A stretch of DNA of 64,000 nucleotides. Source: Marinobacter nauticus (GTDB lineage Bacteria > Pseudomonadota > Gammaproteobacteria > Enterobacterales > Shewanellaceae). Within the stretch, counting starts at the first letter, position 1. Every line of letters begins with the position of its first letter. A program made the translations under genes and the position numbers. Shown piece after piece: positions 15,553 through 24,665 of the stretch. The stretch lies in contig NZ_JAHVJZ010000001.1 in assembly GCF_019801015.1 (NCBI RefSeq), positions 434,001-498,000 of the forward strand, given 5' to 3'. The notes beneath the pieces are model-generated. The model saw nothing but the letters and a program-made list of their open reading frames with translations, ran no database searches and was not told the origin of the DNA.

Positions 15553-16164
15553 ATGTTTACCGGCATCGTGACGACAACCGCGCCCATTGTGGCGATCGAG
15601 GAAAGGGATCAACTGCGCACCTTTGTGGTGTCGCTGGAAGATCGTGAAAGAGAGAACCTGGAGATCGGGGCCAGTGTGGCCAACAACGGCGTGTGCCTTA
15701 CGGTCACTAAGCTCGAGAATGATAAGGTCTTTTTCGATGTCATGGAAGAGACGCTGAGGAAGACCAACCTGGAATTTGTTCAGGTCGGGAGCCGGGTCAA
15801 CATCGAGCGCTCACTGGTGTTCGGTAAAGAGGTGGGGGGCCATATGGTTTCCGGCCATGTGCATGCCCGGGCTACGCTGACCGAGCTGGATAAGAGCGAC
15901 ACCAACTGCCGGATGCGGCTGACGTTGGATCGGCAATGGATGAAGTACATTCTGCACAAAGGCTTTGTCGCGGTAAACGGTTGCAGTCTTACCGTTGGGG
16001 AAGTGTATGAGGATGGCTTCGCGCTTTACCTGATCCCGGAAACGCTGAACATCACCAACCTGGGTGAAGCCAAAGTTGGCACGGTGTTCAACATCGAGAT
16101 CGACAGCCAGACTCAGACCATTGTGGACACGGTTGAGCGGGTGCTGGCGGCGCGCGGTCAGTAG
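15553..16164 (+). CDS. ribE: Riboflavin synthase alpha subunit
   Basis: 203 residues; converts two 6,7-dimethyl-8-ribityllumazine molecules into riboflavin and the pyrimidinedione substrate of lumazine synthase. The two homologous lumazine-binding halves are visible: MFTGIVTTTAPI... ANNGVCLTV in the first and GGHMVSGHVHARA... VAVNGCSLTVGEV in the second. The gene is only 47 bases from norM, divergently read. I see no FMN riboswitch in that small gap. The 3' end overlaps the convergent CPxCG gene by 7 bases. Confidence 0.93.
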   Translation: MFTGIVTTTAPIVAIEERDQLRTFVVSLEDRERENLEIGASVANNGVCLTVTKLENDKVFFDVMEETLRKTNLEFVQVGSRVNIERSLVFGKEVGGHMVSGHVHARATLTELDKSDTNCRMRLTLDRQWMKYILHKGFVAVNGCSLTVGEVYEDGFALYLIPETLNITNLGEAKVGTVFNIEIDSQTQTIVDTVERVLAARGQ

Positions 16165-16364
16165 TTCTGCTCGTCATCCGCGTCGACGAACAATTGCACC
16201 TTCTGCTCAAGTTCGTCGATGTGGAGGCGGAGATGAATGGGGCTGCAGCAGGCGCTGCAGTCTTCAAAGAACTCCTGATCGCCACCGCTGCTGTCGATCT
16301 GCACGCGAGTGTGATACCCGCAGTGAGGGCAGGTGATGATCTGTTCGCTTGCGCCCAGTTTCAT
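16158..16364 (-). CDS. CPXCG-motif zinc-binding small protein
   Basis: 68 residues. CPHCG at 12-16 and EDCSACC near 35-40 give a four-cysteine zinc ribbon, followed by a conserved-looking helix DELEQKVQLFVDADDEQ. It is a member of the CPXCG cysteine-rich protein group of proteobacteria, of unknown function. It sits 3 bases after the reductase gene on the same strand. Confidence 0.85.
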   Translation of the reverse strand: MKLGASEQIITCPHCGYHTRVQIDSSGGDQEFFEDCSACCSPIHLRLHIDELEQKVQLFVDADDEQNY

Positions 16365-16367
16365 GGT

Positions 16368-17120
16368 TCAGGCTCCTTTTAACGGGGCCAGGCTTCTGCC
16401 GCCATCCACCGCGATCACCTGGCCGGTCACGTAACTGGCCCGGTTAGCCAGAAACGCCGCAGTTTCCGCAATCTCTTCCAATGCGCCCAGCCGCCCCATT
16501 GGCACCTGGGCCAAAACTTCATTCTGCGCAGGCGACGCTTCGGCGTTTTCGGGCCAGAGAATGGCGCCGGGGGCGATGCCGTTGACCCGCACATTCGGGG
16601 CCAGTTCCAACGCCAGTGCCTGAGTCATCATCACCAGAGCGGCCTTGGCCATACAGTAGAGTGTATGCCCTCTGAGCGGGCTTCGGGCGTGCACATCCAC
16701 CATGTTGATGATGCTGCCGTTGGTTTTGCTCAGGGCGGGCGCCAGTGCCTGGCTTAAAAAGAGTGGCGCCATCATATTGCTGCCCACCAGGTCCTGCCAG
16801 GCGCGCGCGTCGATGGTCCCGACCGGAGTGGGGGAGAAACGTGAGGCGTTATTGATCAGCAGGTCAATCCGGCCCCACTGCTTCAGCGCGTCCTGAGCGA
16901 GGCGTTCGACATTATCGATTTGGTTGAGGTCTGCAACCAGCACCCGGGCGCTCTCTGGCCGTTGCTGATTGAGTGCCTCAGCCAGGGTGTCGGCTTCCAG
17001 GCGGGAGGCCAGACAGTGAATCAATACCCGGTAGCCTTCAGCGTGAAAACGGCGGGCGAGGGCAGCCCCAACCCGTTTGCCTGCGCCGGTGATCAGCGCG
17101 ACCGGAGCGTCAACGGTCAC
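16368..17120 (-). CDS. folM: Short-chain dehydrogenase, probable pteridine reductase (FolM-like)
   Basis: 250 residues from GTG 17120, which has AGGGAG about eight bases upstream and overlaps the kinase gene by 11 bases. The cofactor motif TGAGKRVG with the following Arg marks NADPH-dependent pteridine reductases, and the catalytic Tyr-x-x-x-Lys is YCMAK. ASRFSPTPVG and VDGGRSL support the branch. Expected to reduce dihydromonapterin or dihydrofolate to the tetrahydro forms. Another SDR substrate cannot be excluded. Confidence 0.78.
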   Translation of the reverse strand: MTVDAPVALITGAGKRVGAALARRFHAEGYRVLIHCLASRLEADTLAEALNQQRPESARVLVADLNQIDNVERLAQDALKQWGRIDLLINNASRFSPTPVGTIDARAWQDLVGSNMMAPLFLSQALAPALSKTNGSIINMVDVHARSPLRGHTLYCMAKAALVMMTQALALELAPNVRVNGIAPGAILWPENAEASPAQNEVLAQVPMGRLGALEEIAETAAFLANRASYVTGQVIAVDGGRSLAPLKGA

Positions 17121-17976
17121 AAAACTGCTCCCTGAGTTGCTGCTGGCACTGTTGCAGATAACTGCCGCCAAACAGGTTGAGATGGTTCAGCAGGTGGTAG
17201 AGCTGGTAAATGGGGCGCCGCTTGCTGTAGCCGGGGTCGATTGGCCACTCGGCGTCATAGCCTTTATAAAAGTCGCCAGGAAAGCGGCTGAACAGCTCTG
17301 ACATCGCCAGGTCGGTCTCGCGATCGCCATAGTAACTGGCAGGGTCGAACAGCACCGCTTCGCCCTGATGGAAGCCGAGGTTGCCTCGCCACAGGTCCCC
17401 GTGCAACAGCGAGGCTTCTGGCTGGTGCCCTTGCAGTGCCGTAGCGCAGGCGTCCACCCACCGGTTCAGGTCACCCAACTGGAAGCCTTTTTCTTCCGCC
17501 AGCTTCAGCTGCCAGCCAATCCGCTGTTCCGCAAAGAACTGGGCCCAGTTGCGTTGCCAGCGGTTGGGCTGTTCAGTGGTGCCGATAAAGTTGTCTTCAT
17601 CGAAGCCGTACTCGGCCTGGGTCTGGCTGCGGTGCAACCGGGCCAGTTGTTGGCCGAAGATGTACCACTGAGCCGCCGACGGGGTGCCGAGTTCCAGAAA
17701 CTCCAGCACCAGAAAGGCGTGTTCAGCGGTGGTGCCGTAATGGATCAACTCGGGGATTCGAATCTCCCGGCTTTGCGACAAGCGGCTCAGAGCCAGGGCC
17801 TCCTGTTCGAACAGGCTCACCTTATCCTTGGCATTGGTTTTCACAAACAGCCGGGTGTGCCCGTCGCTGATGGCGAAGGCCTGATGAATGTCACCGCCGC
17901 TGACACGGCGCTTTTCTGTGATCCTGAACTCACGCCCAAGGGCGTCGCTCACCTGCTGACTGATACCGTTCCACAT
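17110..17976 (-). CDS. Fructosamine kinase family protein (YniA-like)
   Basis: 288 residues with an aminoglycoside-phosphotransferase fold: a Lys in FVKTN, catalytic loop LLHGDLWRGN and the metal-binding FDPASYYGDRETDLAM. The family phosphorylates ketosamines, formed by glycation of protein amines, so that they fall apart (deglycation). Full length. It heads a tight minus-strand operon with the pteridine reductase and the CPXCG protein. Confidence 0.9.
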   Translation of the reverse strand: MWNGISQQVSDALGREFRITEKRRVSGGDIHQAFAISDGHTRLFVKTNAKDKVSLFEQEALALSRLSQSREIRIPELIHYGTTAEHAFLVLEFLELGTPSAAQWYIFGQQLARLHRSQTQAEYGFDEDNFIGTTEQPNRWQRNWAQFFAEQRIGWQLKLAEEKGFQLGDLNRWVDACATALQGHQPEASLLHGDLWRGNLGFHQGEAVLFDPASYYGDRETDLAMSELFSRFPGDFYKGYDAEWPIDPGYSKRRPIYQLYHLLNHLNLFGGSYLQQCQQQLREQFCDR

Positions 17977-18102
17977 CCTGTCTGTCTCCGGTCTCTGCCA
18001 AATGGCAGCACCTTATTATTACGAACAATTCCATCAGTTCACACTGATCCAGGTAAAAACTCCCGTCGATTACCCCGTTCGGGATTGTCTTCAAACTGAC
18101 TC

Positions 18103-18131
18103 TTGAGTGACTAGCACTAAGCCGATAGACT
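18103..18131 (+). promoter_or_regulatory. Candidate promoter of thrS
   Basis: TTGAGT (18103-18108), 17 bases, TAGACT (18126-18131). This would give a leader of about 110 bases. E. coli thrS has an autoregulatory tRNA-like leader; I could not fold this one to confirm a similar operator. Confidence 0.45.
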
Positions 18132-18249
18132 GCGTCCCTCAGTCTCGGTGAACTGGCACTGGTAACGTCATGGCCCGGGACTGCTCGCCCTTACTGTTTT
18201 ATTCATCATGTGGTCCTTGGTATGGATCACCACTGAACTGGAGCACACA

Positions 18250-20184
18250 ATGCCCGTTATTACCCTTCCTGATGGCAGCCAACGCCAATTCGATCAAGCT
18301 GTTTCCGTAATGGACGTCGCTATGGACATCGGTCCTGGCCTGGCCAAAGCCTGTCTGGCCGGCCGCGTTAACGGCAAGCTGGTCGATGCTTGTGACCCGA
18401 TTGAAGAAGACGCCGAAGTCTCGATCATCACCACCCGTGATGAAGAAGGCCTGGAGTTCATTCGTCACTCCTGCGCTCACCTGCTGGGTCACGCCATCAA
18501 GCAACTGTGGCCGGAAACCAAAATGGCCATCGGCCCGGTTATCGACAACGGTTTCTACTACGACATCGACCTGGAGCATAAGCTGACCCAGGACGATCTG
18601 GAAGCGCTGGAAAAGCGCATGCTGGAACTGGCCAAAACCAACTACGACGTGATCAAGAAAGTCGTTAGCTGGCAGGAAGCACGGGACACCTTTGAAGCTC
18701 GTGGCGAGCTGTACAAGGTGGCGATCCTGGATGAGAACATCAGCCGTGATGACCGTCCGGGCCTGTACCACCATGAAGAATACATCGACATGTGCCGTGG
18801 CCCGCACGTGCCGAACATGCGTCACTGCCATCACTTCAAGCTGATGAGCGTGGCCGGTGCCTACTGGCGTGGTAACTCCGATAACAAGATGCTACAGCGC
18901 ATCTACGGCACCGCCTGGGCAGATAAGAAACAACTGAAAGCGCACCTGCAGCGTCTGGAAGAGGCCGCCAAGCGTGACCACCGTAAGATCGGTAAGGCGC
19001 TGGACCTGTTCCACTGGCAGGAAGAAGCACCCGGTATGGTGTTCTGGCACAACGACGGCTGGACCATCTATCAGGAGCTGGAAGGCTACATGCGTAAGCA
19101 GCTTCACAAGTACGGTTACGAAGAAGTTCGTACCCCGCTGGTGATGGATAAGGTGATGTGGGAGCGTTCCGGCCACTGGGACAAGTACTCCGAGATGATC
19201 TTCGCCACCGAGTCCGAGAAGCGCACCTACGCGGTGAAGCCGATGAACTGCCCTGGCCACCTGCAGATCTTCAAGCAGGGCCTGAAGTCCTACCGCGACC
19301 TGCCGTACCGCATGGCGGAATTTGGTCTGGTTCACCGTAATGAGCCGTCCGGCTCTCTGCACGGTCTGATGCGTGTACGCTCCTTTACTCAGGACGACGC
19401 CCACATCTTCTGTACTGAAGAGCAGATCCTGGATGAGGTGACCAGCTGCATCAAGATGGTGTACGACACCTACAAGACCTTTGGTTTTGAAGAGATTGAG
19501 GTGAAACTGTCTACTCGTCCGGAACAGCGCATCGGCTCTGATGACCTGTGGGACAAGGCGGAGCAATCTCTGGCCGAAGCACTCGACGCCAATGGCCTGA
19601 AGTACGAACTTCAGCCGGGCGAGGGCGCTTTCTATGGTCCGAAGATTGAGTTCACCCTGCACGACTGCCTGGATCGCGCCTGGCAGTGCGGCACCATTCA
19701 GCTGGACTTCTCCATGCCTCAGCCTGAGCGCCTGGACGTCAGCTACGTGGGTGAAGACAACGCTCGTAAGGTTCCGGTGATGATTCACCGTGCGATTCTG
19801 GGTTCTCTGGAACGCTTTATCGGTATCCTTATCGAAGAGTACGCCGGTAAGCTGCCGACCTGGCTGGCACCGACTCAGGTTCAGGTCATGAACATTACCG
19901 ATAATCAGGCCGATTATGTGCGCCAGGTCGTCGAAATGCTGAACGACCAGGGAATTCGCGCAAAGGCGGACTTGAGAAACGAGAAGATTGGCTTTAAAAT
20001 CCGCGAACACACTTTGAAGCGGGTTCCCTACCTGCTGGTCTGTGGTGACCAGGAAGTTGAAAACGGGGAAGTCGCAATTCGTACAAGAAACGGGGTGGAC
20101 CTGGGCAAAATGAAACTGGAGCAGTTCGCTGCTGCCGTTGCCCAAGAAGTACGCACCCGCAGTCTTACCATGCTGGAGGAATAA
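18250..20184 (+). CDS. thrS: Threonyl-tRNA synthetase
   Basis: 644 residues from ATG 18250 (GGAG seven bases upstream). Charges tRNA-Thr. The domain order is TGS (about 1-62), editing domain with HSCAH (73-77), class II catalytic core with the zinc-site segment MNCPGHLQ and [13 protein letters not shown], and the C-terminal anticodon-binding domain. Length is close to the 642 of E. coli. First gene of thrS-infC-rpmI-rplT; infC begins 3 bases after its stop. Confidence 0.98.
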   Translation: MPVITLPDGSQRQFDQAVSVMDVAMDIGPGLAKACLAGRVNGKLVDACDPIEEDAEVSIITTRDEEGLEFIRHSCAHLLGHAIKQLWPETKMAIGPVIDNGFYYDIDLEHKLTQDDLEALEKRMLELAKTNYDVIKKVVSWQEARDTFEARGELYKVAILDENISRDDRPGLYHHEEYIDMCRGPHVPNMRHCHHFKLMSVAGAYWRGNSDNKMLQRIYGTAWADKKQLKAHLQRLEEAAKRDHRKIGKALDLFHWQEEAPGMVFWHNDGWTIYQELEGYMRKQLHKYGYEEVRTPLVMDKVMWERSGHWDKYSEMIFATESEKRTYAVKPMNCPGHLQIFKQGLKSYRDLPYRMAEFGLVHRNEPSGSLHGLMRVRSFTQDDAHIFCTEEQILDEVTSCIKMVYDTYKTFGFEEIEVKLSTRPEQRIGSDDLWDKAEQSLAEALDANGLKYELQPGEGAFYGPKIEFTLHDCLDRAWQCGTIQLDFSMPQPERLDVSYVGEDNARKVPVMIHRAILGSLERFIGILIEEYAGKLPTWLAPTQVQVMNITDNQADYVRQVVEMLNDQGIRAKADLRNEKIGFKIREHTLKRVPYLLVCGDQEVENGEVAIRTRNGVDLGKMKLEQFAAAVAQEVRTRSLTMLEE

Positions 20185-20187
20185 GCT

Positions 20188-20733
20188 ATAAAAGGCGGAA
20201 AACAGAAAGGTCCAATCAATAAGGACCGTAACCGTATCAACGGCGAAATTCGTGCGCGCGAAGTGCGTCTGATTGACGCTGAAGGCGAGCAGGCGGGTAT
20301 CGTAACCCTGAATGAAGCGTTGGATATGGCTGCCGCAGCGGAGCTGGATCTGGTTGAGATCAGCCCCAATGCCGAGCCGCCGGTCTGTCGAGTGATGGAC
20401 TACGGTAAGTTCTTGTACGAAAAGAGTAAGGCTGCTAACGAGCAGCGTAAAAAGACCAAGCAGATTCAGGTTAAGGAACTCAAATTCCGTCCTGGAACTG
20501 ATGTGGGCGACTATCAGGTAAAACTACGCAACCTGGTTCGCTTCTTGGAAGAAGGAGACAAAGTGAAAGTAACACTGCGTTTCCGTGGGCGTGAAATGGC
20601 ACACCAACAACTGGGCTTTGACCTGCTGAATCGTATCAAAGACGATACTGTAGAGATCGCTCAGGTGGAGTCCTTCCCGAAAATGGAAGGCCGCCAGGCC
20701 ATTATGGTCCTCGCGCCCAAAAAGAAACAGTAA
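20188..20733 (+). CDS. infC: Translation initiation factor IF-3, AUA start codon
   Basis: Binds the 30S subunit, prevents premature 50S joining and rejects non-standard start codons and wrong initiator tRNA. No ATG, GTG or TTG starts the family N terminus. The homologous N terminus [21 protein letters not shown] begins right after an ATA at 20188-20190, with GGAGG eight bases before it, exactly where E. coli infC has its AUU. From there the product is 181 residues (E. coli 180). The rare start is the basis of IF-3 autoregulation in E. coli and presumably here. Starting at a later standard codon would delete essential N-terminal sequence. Confidence 0.95.
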   Translation: MKGGKQKGPINKDRNRINGEIRAREVRLIDAEGEQAGIVTLNEALDMAAAAELDLVEISPNAEPPVCRVMDYGKFLYEKSKAANEQRKKTKQIQVKELKFRPGTDVGDYQVKLRNLVRFLEEGDKVKVTLRFRGREMAHQQLGFDLLNRIKDDTVEIAQVESFPKMEGRQAIMVLAPKKKQ

Positions 20734-20748
20734 GGCCCACAAGTAACG

Positions 20749-20783
20749 AATCAGCCGGGCCTGAGCTCGGCTGATTTTGTTCG
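20749..20783 (+). promoter_or_regulatory. Hairpin between infC and rpmI (attenuator or L20 control element)
   Basis: AATCAGCCG (20749-20757) pairs with CGGCTGATT (20768-20776), followed by TTGTT. The T-run is interrupted, so partial termination or an mRNA control structure is more likely than full termination. In E. coli the infC-rpmI gap carries the L20 translational operator. Confidence 0.5.
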
Positions 20784-20824
20784 CCTTGCAGTTCATTTAA
20801 TTTAACAATGCGGAGTTTCTTCCA

Positions 20825-21022
20825 ATGCCGAAGATGAAATCTCACCGTGGCGCTGCAAAGCGCTTCAAGAAGACCGCCTCTGGTGGCTTCAAGCGCAAGC
20901 AATCACACCTGCGCCATATCCTGACCAAGAAGAGCACCAAGCGTAAGCGCCATCTGCGCGCTGCTGCAATGGTAGCTAAAGTAGACGTAGCATCCGTACA
21001 GCGCATGCTGCCGTACGCTTAA
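20825..21022 (+). CDS. rpmI: Ribosomal protein L35
   Basis: 65 residues, highly basic. [20 protein letters not shown] and the C-terminal RMLPYA are the family signature. Component of the 50S subunit, encoded 21 bases before rplT and probably translationally coupled with it. Confidence 0.98.
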   Translation: MPKMKSHRGAAKRFKKTASGGFKRKQSHLRHILTKKSTKRKRHLRAAAMVAKVDVASVQRMLPYA

Positions 21023-21043
21023 TAGACTGGTAGGAGATAAACA

Positions 21044-21403
21044 ATGGCTCGCGTAAAACGTGGTGTGACCGCTCGTGCCCGTCACAAGAAAGTTCTCAAG
21101 CAAGCTAAGGGTTACTATGGTGCCCGTAGCCGTATCTATCGTGTAGCATTCCAAGCCGTTACCAAGGCTGGTCAATACGCTTACCGTGACCGTCGCGCTA
21201 AGAAGCGCGTGTTCCGTCAGCTGTGGATCGCCCGTATTAACGCTGCTGCTCGTCAGAACGGCATGTCTTACAGCCGTTTCATCAACGGTCTGAAGAAAGC
21301 TTCTGTTGAGATCGATCGTAAGATCCTGGCCGACATCGCTGTATTCGACAAAGTGGTATTTGCCGCTCTGGTTGAGAAAGCGAAAGAAGCTCTGGCCAAG
21401 TAA
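21044..21403 (+). CDS. rplT: Ribosomal protein L20
   Basis: 119 residues. [16 protein letters not shown] and [12 protein letters not shown] identify L20, an early 23S rRNA assembly protein that in E. coli represses rpmI-rplT translation. TAGGAG precedes the ATG. A strong terminator follows. Confidence 0.98.
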   Translation: MARVKRGVTARARHKKVLKQAKGYYGARSRIYRVAFQAVTKAGQYAYRDRRAKKRVFRQLWIARINAAARQNGMSYSRFINGLKKASVEIDRKILADIAVFDKVVFAALVEKAKEALAK

Positions 21404-21438
21404 GATTACCCTCCGGGTAATGTACCGAACCAGTTAAG

Positions 21439-21464
21439 AAGGGCGCCCCAGGGCGCCCTTTTTT
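21439..21464 (+). terminator. Terminator of the thrS-infC-rpmI-rplT operon
   Basis: AAGGGCGC (21439-21446), loop CCCAGG, GCGCCCTT (21453-21460) and six T residues. Confidence 0.93.
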
Positions 21465-21480
21465 CTTGCCTGAAATTTCG

Positions 21481-22275
21481 TTACCACGCCTCAGGAACCA
21501 CAAAGCACCACTGCCGGTTGGTGACGTCATAAAGGTGCTTTGGCCAGGTTAATGGCTTTGGGCAGGTGAAGCGTGGCAACAGGCGCCAGTCGCGCCCGGC
21601 CAGCCAGTCCATTCGTGACAGCTTGCGGTAATGTCCTGCGGGTAATTCAGAGCGGCGATACCAGCGCCCAACCGGCGCAGAAGCGGAGAGGGGAGGCGGC
21701 AGCGTATCCGCACCCACGTGGGGGTAAAGGCGTCCCTGCAACACGATACGGCGCTGGTCAATCTGCCAACCCCGCTGCTGGCACAACAACTTCCCCTGCG
21801 GTGTATCAAACAGTGGCAACTGGTGTTGCGTCAGTCTTGTCAGCTTGTCCGCCAGCCAATCCTGTTTTCCCGGGCCGATCCAATCGCTCAGAGCCGCTCC
21901 ACGGGCCAGGTAGAATTTCACCGCCACTTCCCAATGCTCCAATCGGCCTGAAGGCCGGTGGAACAGCACAAAGTCGGCGCTGCCGATAACCCGCTTTCCC
22001 TCTTTGACCAATACATCGTTGTCGAGCAATTCGTAGTCCGGATGAAGGGTGAAGGCGAGCTGCCAGAGTTGCTCGTAATAGTGGCCAAGGCGGCCACCGG
22101 GATGGAGATTCAGAAGCGGGGAGCCTGGCCGGGTGGTCAAACCGGGCAGCTGGCGCCACAGCGGCATTGCAAACTCTGCCAGAAAGGTCTGGTCGGCATA
22201 GGGCGCTTCGGTGACCAGCGGGCGGCTGCTTAACAGCCAGGCTAGGTCACGAACAATGGGGTGGGAAAACGGCAT
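21481..22275 (-). CDS. DUF1853 family protein
   Basis: 264 residues. The conserved segment PLLNLHPGGRLGHYYEQLWQ and the later DFVLFHRPSGRLEHWEVAVKFYL fit DUF1853. The latter stretch, with spaced Asp, Glu and Lys in beta strands, looks like a PD-(D/E)XK nuclease-like core, but I cannot show activity. Stands alone on the minus strand downstream of a small Lys/Ala-rich protein; the terminator between them separates their transcripts. Confidence 0.8.
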   Translation of the reverse strand: MPFSHPIVRDLAWLLSSRPLVTEAPYADQTFLAEFAMPLWRQLPGLTTRPGSPLLNLHPGGRLGHYYEQLWQLAFTLHPDYELLDNDVLVKEGKRVIGSADFVLFHRPSGRLEHWEVAVKFYLARGAALSDWIGPGKQDWLADKLTRLTQHQLPLFDTPQGKLLCQQRGWQIDQRRIVLQGRLYPHVGADTLPPPLSASAPVGRWYRRSELPAGHYRKLSRMDWLAGRDWRLLPRFTCPKPLTWPKHLYDVTNRQWCFVVPEAW

Positions 22276-22276
22276 A

Positions 22277-22303
22277 TGAAAAAGCCGACCCTAAGGTCGG
22301 CTT
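22277..22303 (-). terminator. Terminator after the Lys/Ala-rich small protein gene
   Basis: On the minus strand AAGCCGACC, loop TTAG, GGTCGGCTT continuing as TTT. Confidence 0.88.
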
Positions 22304-22315
22304 ACTATTTAGAGC

Positions 22316-22663
22316 TTAGAAGCCCCGAGGCATTTTGGAACCTTTAGCAAGGTTTTGTTTCCATGCGTCTTTGGGGCTGAGGCCACCCTTGCCACCGCTG
22401 GATTTCACCGCAGCCTTCTTCGGCTTGGCGGGCTTGGCTTTGGGTTTTGCTGCCTTCACAGGAGCCGCTTTGGCCTCCGCAGCCGCAGGCTTATCGCCAG
22501 CCAGTTCAGAAGCCATCTCAGCCAGCTCACCCAAGCGAACGGACTTACCGTCGTCCACTTTGAACCAGCTGCCTTTTTGTTCGATTTGCGGCTCTTTACC
22601 GTGTTTGGCGAGGTATGCGGCGGTGAATTGCGCGATCACCTCTTCCTTGATCAATTTTGACAT
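22316..22663 (-). CDS. Small Lys/Ala-rich protein of unknown function
   Basis: 115 residues from ATG 22663. The N-terminal 60 residues look folded (KEEVIAQFTAAYLAKHGKEPQIEQKGSWF... SVRLGELAEMASEL). Then comes a low-complexity tail of Lys, Ala and Pro (about 63-95) and a final LSPKDAWKQNLAKGSKMPRGF-like end. The basic tail resembles histone-H1-like or RNA-binding extensions, so nucleic-acid contact is plausible. I do not recognise the family. An upstream in-frame ATG at 22711 is less likely because the conserved-looking part begins at MSKLIKEE. Confidence 0.75.
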   Translation of the reverse strand: MSKLIKEEVIAQFTAAYLAKHGKEPQIEQKGSWFKVDDGKSVRLGELAEMASELAGDKPAAAEAKAAPVKAAKPKAKPAKPKKAAVKSSGGKGGLSPKDAWKQNLAKGSKMPRGF

Positions 22664-22897
22664 AGTTACATTGTCGCTGTTGAAAATGTCAGCGGTCGAT
22701 AATACCCGCATGAGGCGCTAAGTTCAATCCAGCCTGAACAAGGAATCATCAAGCGTCCTAAGAACTTAGGGTGGATCATAAAACGGCGTCGCGTTACTGG
22801 ATCCGATTGGTTAATCTCCTTTGCATAAGCAATCTGAGGAAAATGGGCCTAAACCTTTGAGGTCACCCCTGTTCAGAGCATTGAGGAAATAGCTGTT

Positions 22898-23890
22898 ATG
22901 GAACCGAAACGCGTTGCGGTGTTCTCAAGCAAGCCCTACGACAAACACTTTCTGGATCTGGCCAACCAGGGCGGTTCGCTCCAGCTTGAATACTTTGAGA
23001 ACCGGTTGCGTCAGGCCACCATGCGACTGACGGAAGGCTATGATGCGGTCTCCTGCTTTGTGAATGACATTGTTGACCGGCCGGTGCTGGAGCACCTTGT
23101 CGCCAATGGCATCCGAATGATCGCGCTACGCTGTGCCGGATTTAATAACGTCGATCTGGAAGCCGCCAAAGAGTTGGGCGTTCAGGTTGCTAGAGTGCCC
23201 GGCTACTCGCCCGAATCGGTTGCGGAGCACACGGTCGCCATGATGCTGTCCCTTAACCGGAGACTCACCAAGGCCTATAACCGGGTTAAAGAGCATAATT
23301 TCGATCTGGATGGATTGTTGGGTTTTAACGTGCAGAAGAGCACTGTCGGCATCATCGGCACCGGTAAGATCGGCCTGGCCACCATGCGTGCACTGAGTGG
23401 CTTTGGCTGCAAGATCCTGTGTTACGACCCGTACCCGTCCGATGAGGCAGCGAAGCTGGGAGAGTACTGCGATCTGGAGCGGATCTATCGCGAATCCGAT
23501 GTCATCTCCCTGCATTGTCCTTTGACTGAAGACAGTTACCACCTGATCAATGAGCAAAGCATTGCTCAGATGAAAGAGGGGGTGATGTTGATTAACACCT
23601 CCCGCGGCGCGCTGGTGAACGCCCAGCATGCCCTGGACGGAATGAAGCAGGGTAAAATAGGCTACCTTGGCCTGGACGTGTATGAGTTGGAAGGGGACAT
23701 CTTCTTCCGGGACCTCTCCGGTAAAGTGCTCCACGATGACGTGTTTGCGCTGTTACTCAGTTACCCGAATGTGCTGGTGACTGGCCACCAGGGCTATTTC
23801 ACCAAGGAAGCATTGAGCGAAATTGGCCAAACCACCGTTGCCAACCTCAGTGCTCATTTTGACGGTCGTCTGACCGGCAACGAACTTTAA
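22898..23890 (+). CDS. ldhA: Fermentative D-lactate dehydrogenase
   Basis: 330 residues (E. coli 329). Reduces pyruvate to D-lactate with NADH during fermentation. The NAD-binding motif is GIIGTGKIGLATM, and the catalytic Arg, Glu and His lie in NTSRGALVN, DVYELEGD and VTGHQGYFTKEAL. An MEPKRVAVFSSKPYDK start agrees with LdhA. Upstream 186 bases show no clear FNR or CRP palindrome. The Nif3-type gene follows after 16 bases. Confidence 0.95.
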   Translation: MEPKRVAVFSSKPYDKHFLDLANQGGSLQLEYFENRLRQATMRLTEGYDAVSCFVNDIVDRPVLEHLVANGIRMIALRCAGFNNVDLEAAKELGVQVARVPGYSPESVAEHTVAMMLSLNRRLTKAYNRVKEHNFDLDGLLGFNVQKSTVGIIGTGKIGLATMRALSGFGCKILCYDPYPSDEAAKLGEYCDLERIYRESDVISLHCPLTEDSYHLINEQSIAQMKEGVMLINTSRGALVNAQHALDGMKQGKIGYLGLDVYELEGDIFFRDLSGKVLHDDVFALLLSYPNVLVTGHQGYFTKEALSEIGQTTVANLSAHFDGRLTGNEL

Positions 23891-23906
23891 AGGACGCCAC
23901 CGAAAC

Positions 23907-24665
23907 ATGATGCAAAGAGACGAACTGCTGCGTTACCTGGACCAGCTGCTTAAACCCTGGCAGATAAAGGATTACGCGCCCAATGGACTTCAGGTGGAAG
24001 GGCGCAGCGAGGTGCGTAACGTGGTGACCGCAGTTACCGCCGATCAGTTTGCGGTCGACGCCGCGGTGGAGGCGGGCGCCGACGTGTTGCTGGTGCATCA
24101 CGGCTACTTCTGGAAGAACGAAGCCGCGCCGATCGTTGGGATGAAAAAGCGGCGCATTGAGCAACTGATAAAGCACGACATCAATTTGATCGCCTATCAT
24201 CTGCCGCTGGACGTCCACCCGACTCTGGGCAACAACGCCCAACTGGCTCAGGCGCTCGGTGTCTGTAATGTTCGTCCCTTCGAAGAAGGCAATGAAACCA
24301 GCCTGGTATTGCGGGGCGAACTGGAACCGCCGTTAACCGGACATCAACTGGCGGAACGTCTGGCCGATGTGCTGGACCGTCCGCCGCTGCACATCGCCGG
24401 CCACAATAGGACAATCCACACCCTGGCATGGTGCACGGGTGGCGCGCAGGACTACATCGATGGGGTGGCCGCAGAGGGACTGGACGCGTTCCTTTCCGGA
24501 GAGGTGTCGGAGCGGACCTACCACAGCGCGGTGGAGCAGGGCATCGACTACTTTGCCTGTGGTCACCACGCCACCGAGCGCGGCGGTGTGAAGGCGCTGG
24601 GCGAGCATCTCCAGCAAAGCCTGGGGCTGAATGTGCACTTTGTCGACACCCCGAACCCGGTCTAG
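23907..24665 (+). CDS. Nif3-like dinuclear-metal-centre protein (YbgI family)
   Basis: 252 residues. Metal-site segments are VLLVHHGYFWKNE, LIAYHLPLD, AFLSGEVSERTYH and the C-terminal FACGHHATERGGVKALGEHL. The family forms toroidal hexamers; E. coli YbgI is implicated in hydrolase or GTP-cyclohydrolase-like chemistry, but its reaction is unsettled. ATG 23907 and 23910 are both possible. The last 4 bases overlap the convergent antiporter gene. Confidence 0.93.
   Translation: MMQRDELLRYLDQLLKPWQIKDYAPNGLQVEGRSEVRNVVTAVTADQFAVDAAVEAGADVLLVHHGYFWKNEAAPIVGMKKRRIEQLIKHDINLIAYHLPLDVHPTLGNNAQLAQALGVCNVRPFEEGNETSLVLRGELEPPLTGHQLAERLADVLDRPPLHIAGHNRTIHTLAWCTGGAQDYIDGVAAEGLDAFLSGEVSERTYHSAVEQGIDYFACGHHATERGGVKALGEHLQQSLGLNVHFVDTPNPV

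Noticed and set aside
18892..20145. A 417-residue minus-strand open frame opposite thrS
   Set aside because: Shadow of the thrS coding sequence; no start context and no domain.
20188..20262. Starting infC at the in-frame ATG, GTG or ATG-like codons from 20263 onward
   Set aside because: It would remove about 25 residues of the conserved IF-3 N terminus that is encoded in frame directly after the ATA with a correctly placed ribosome site.
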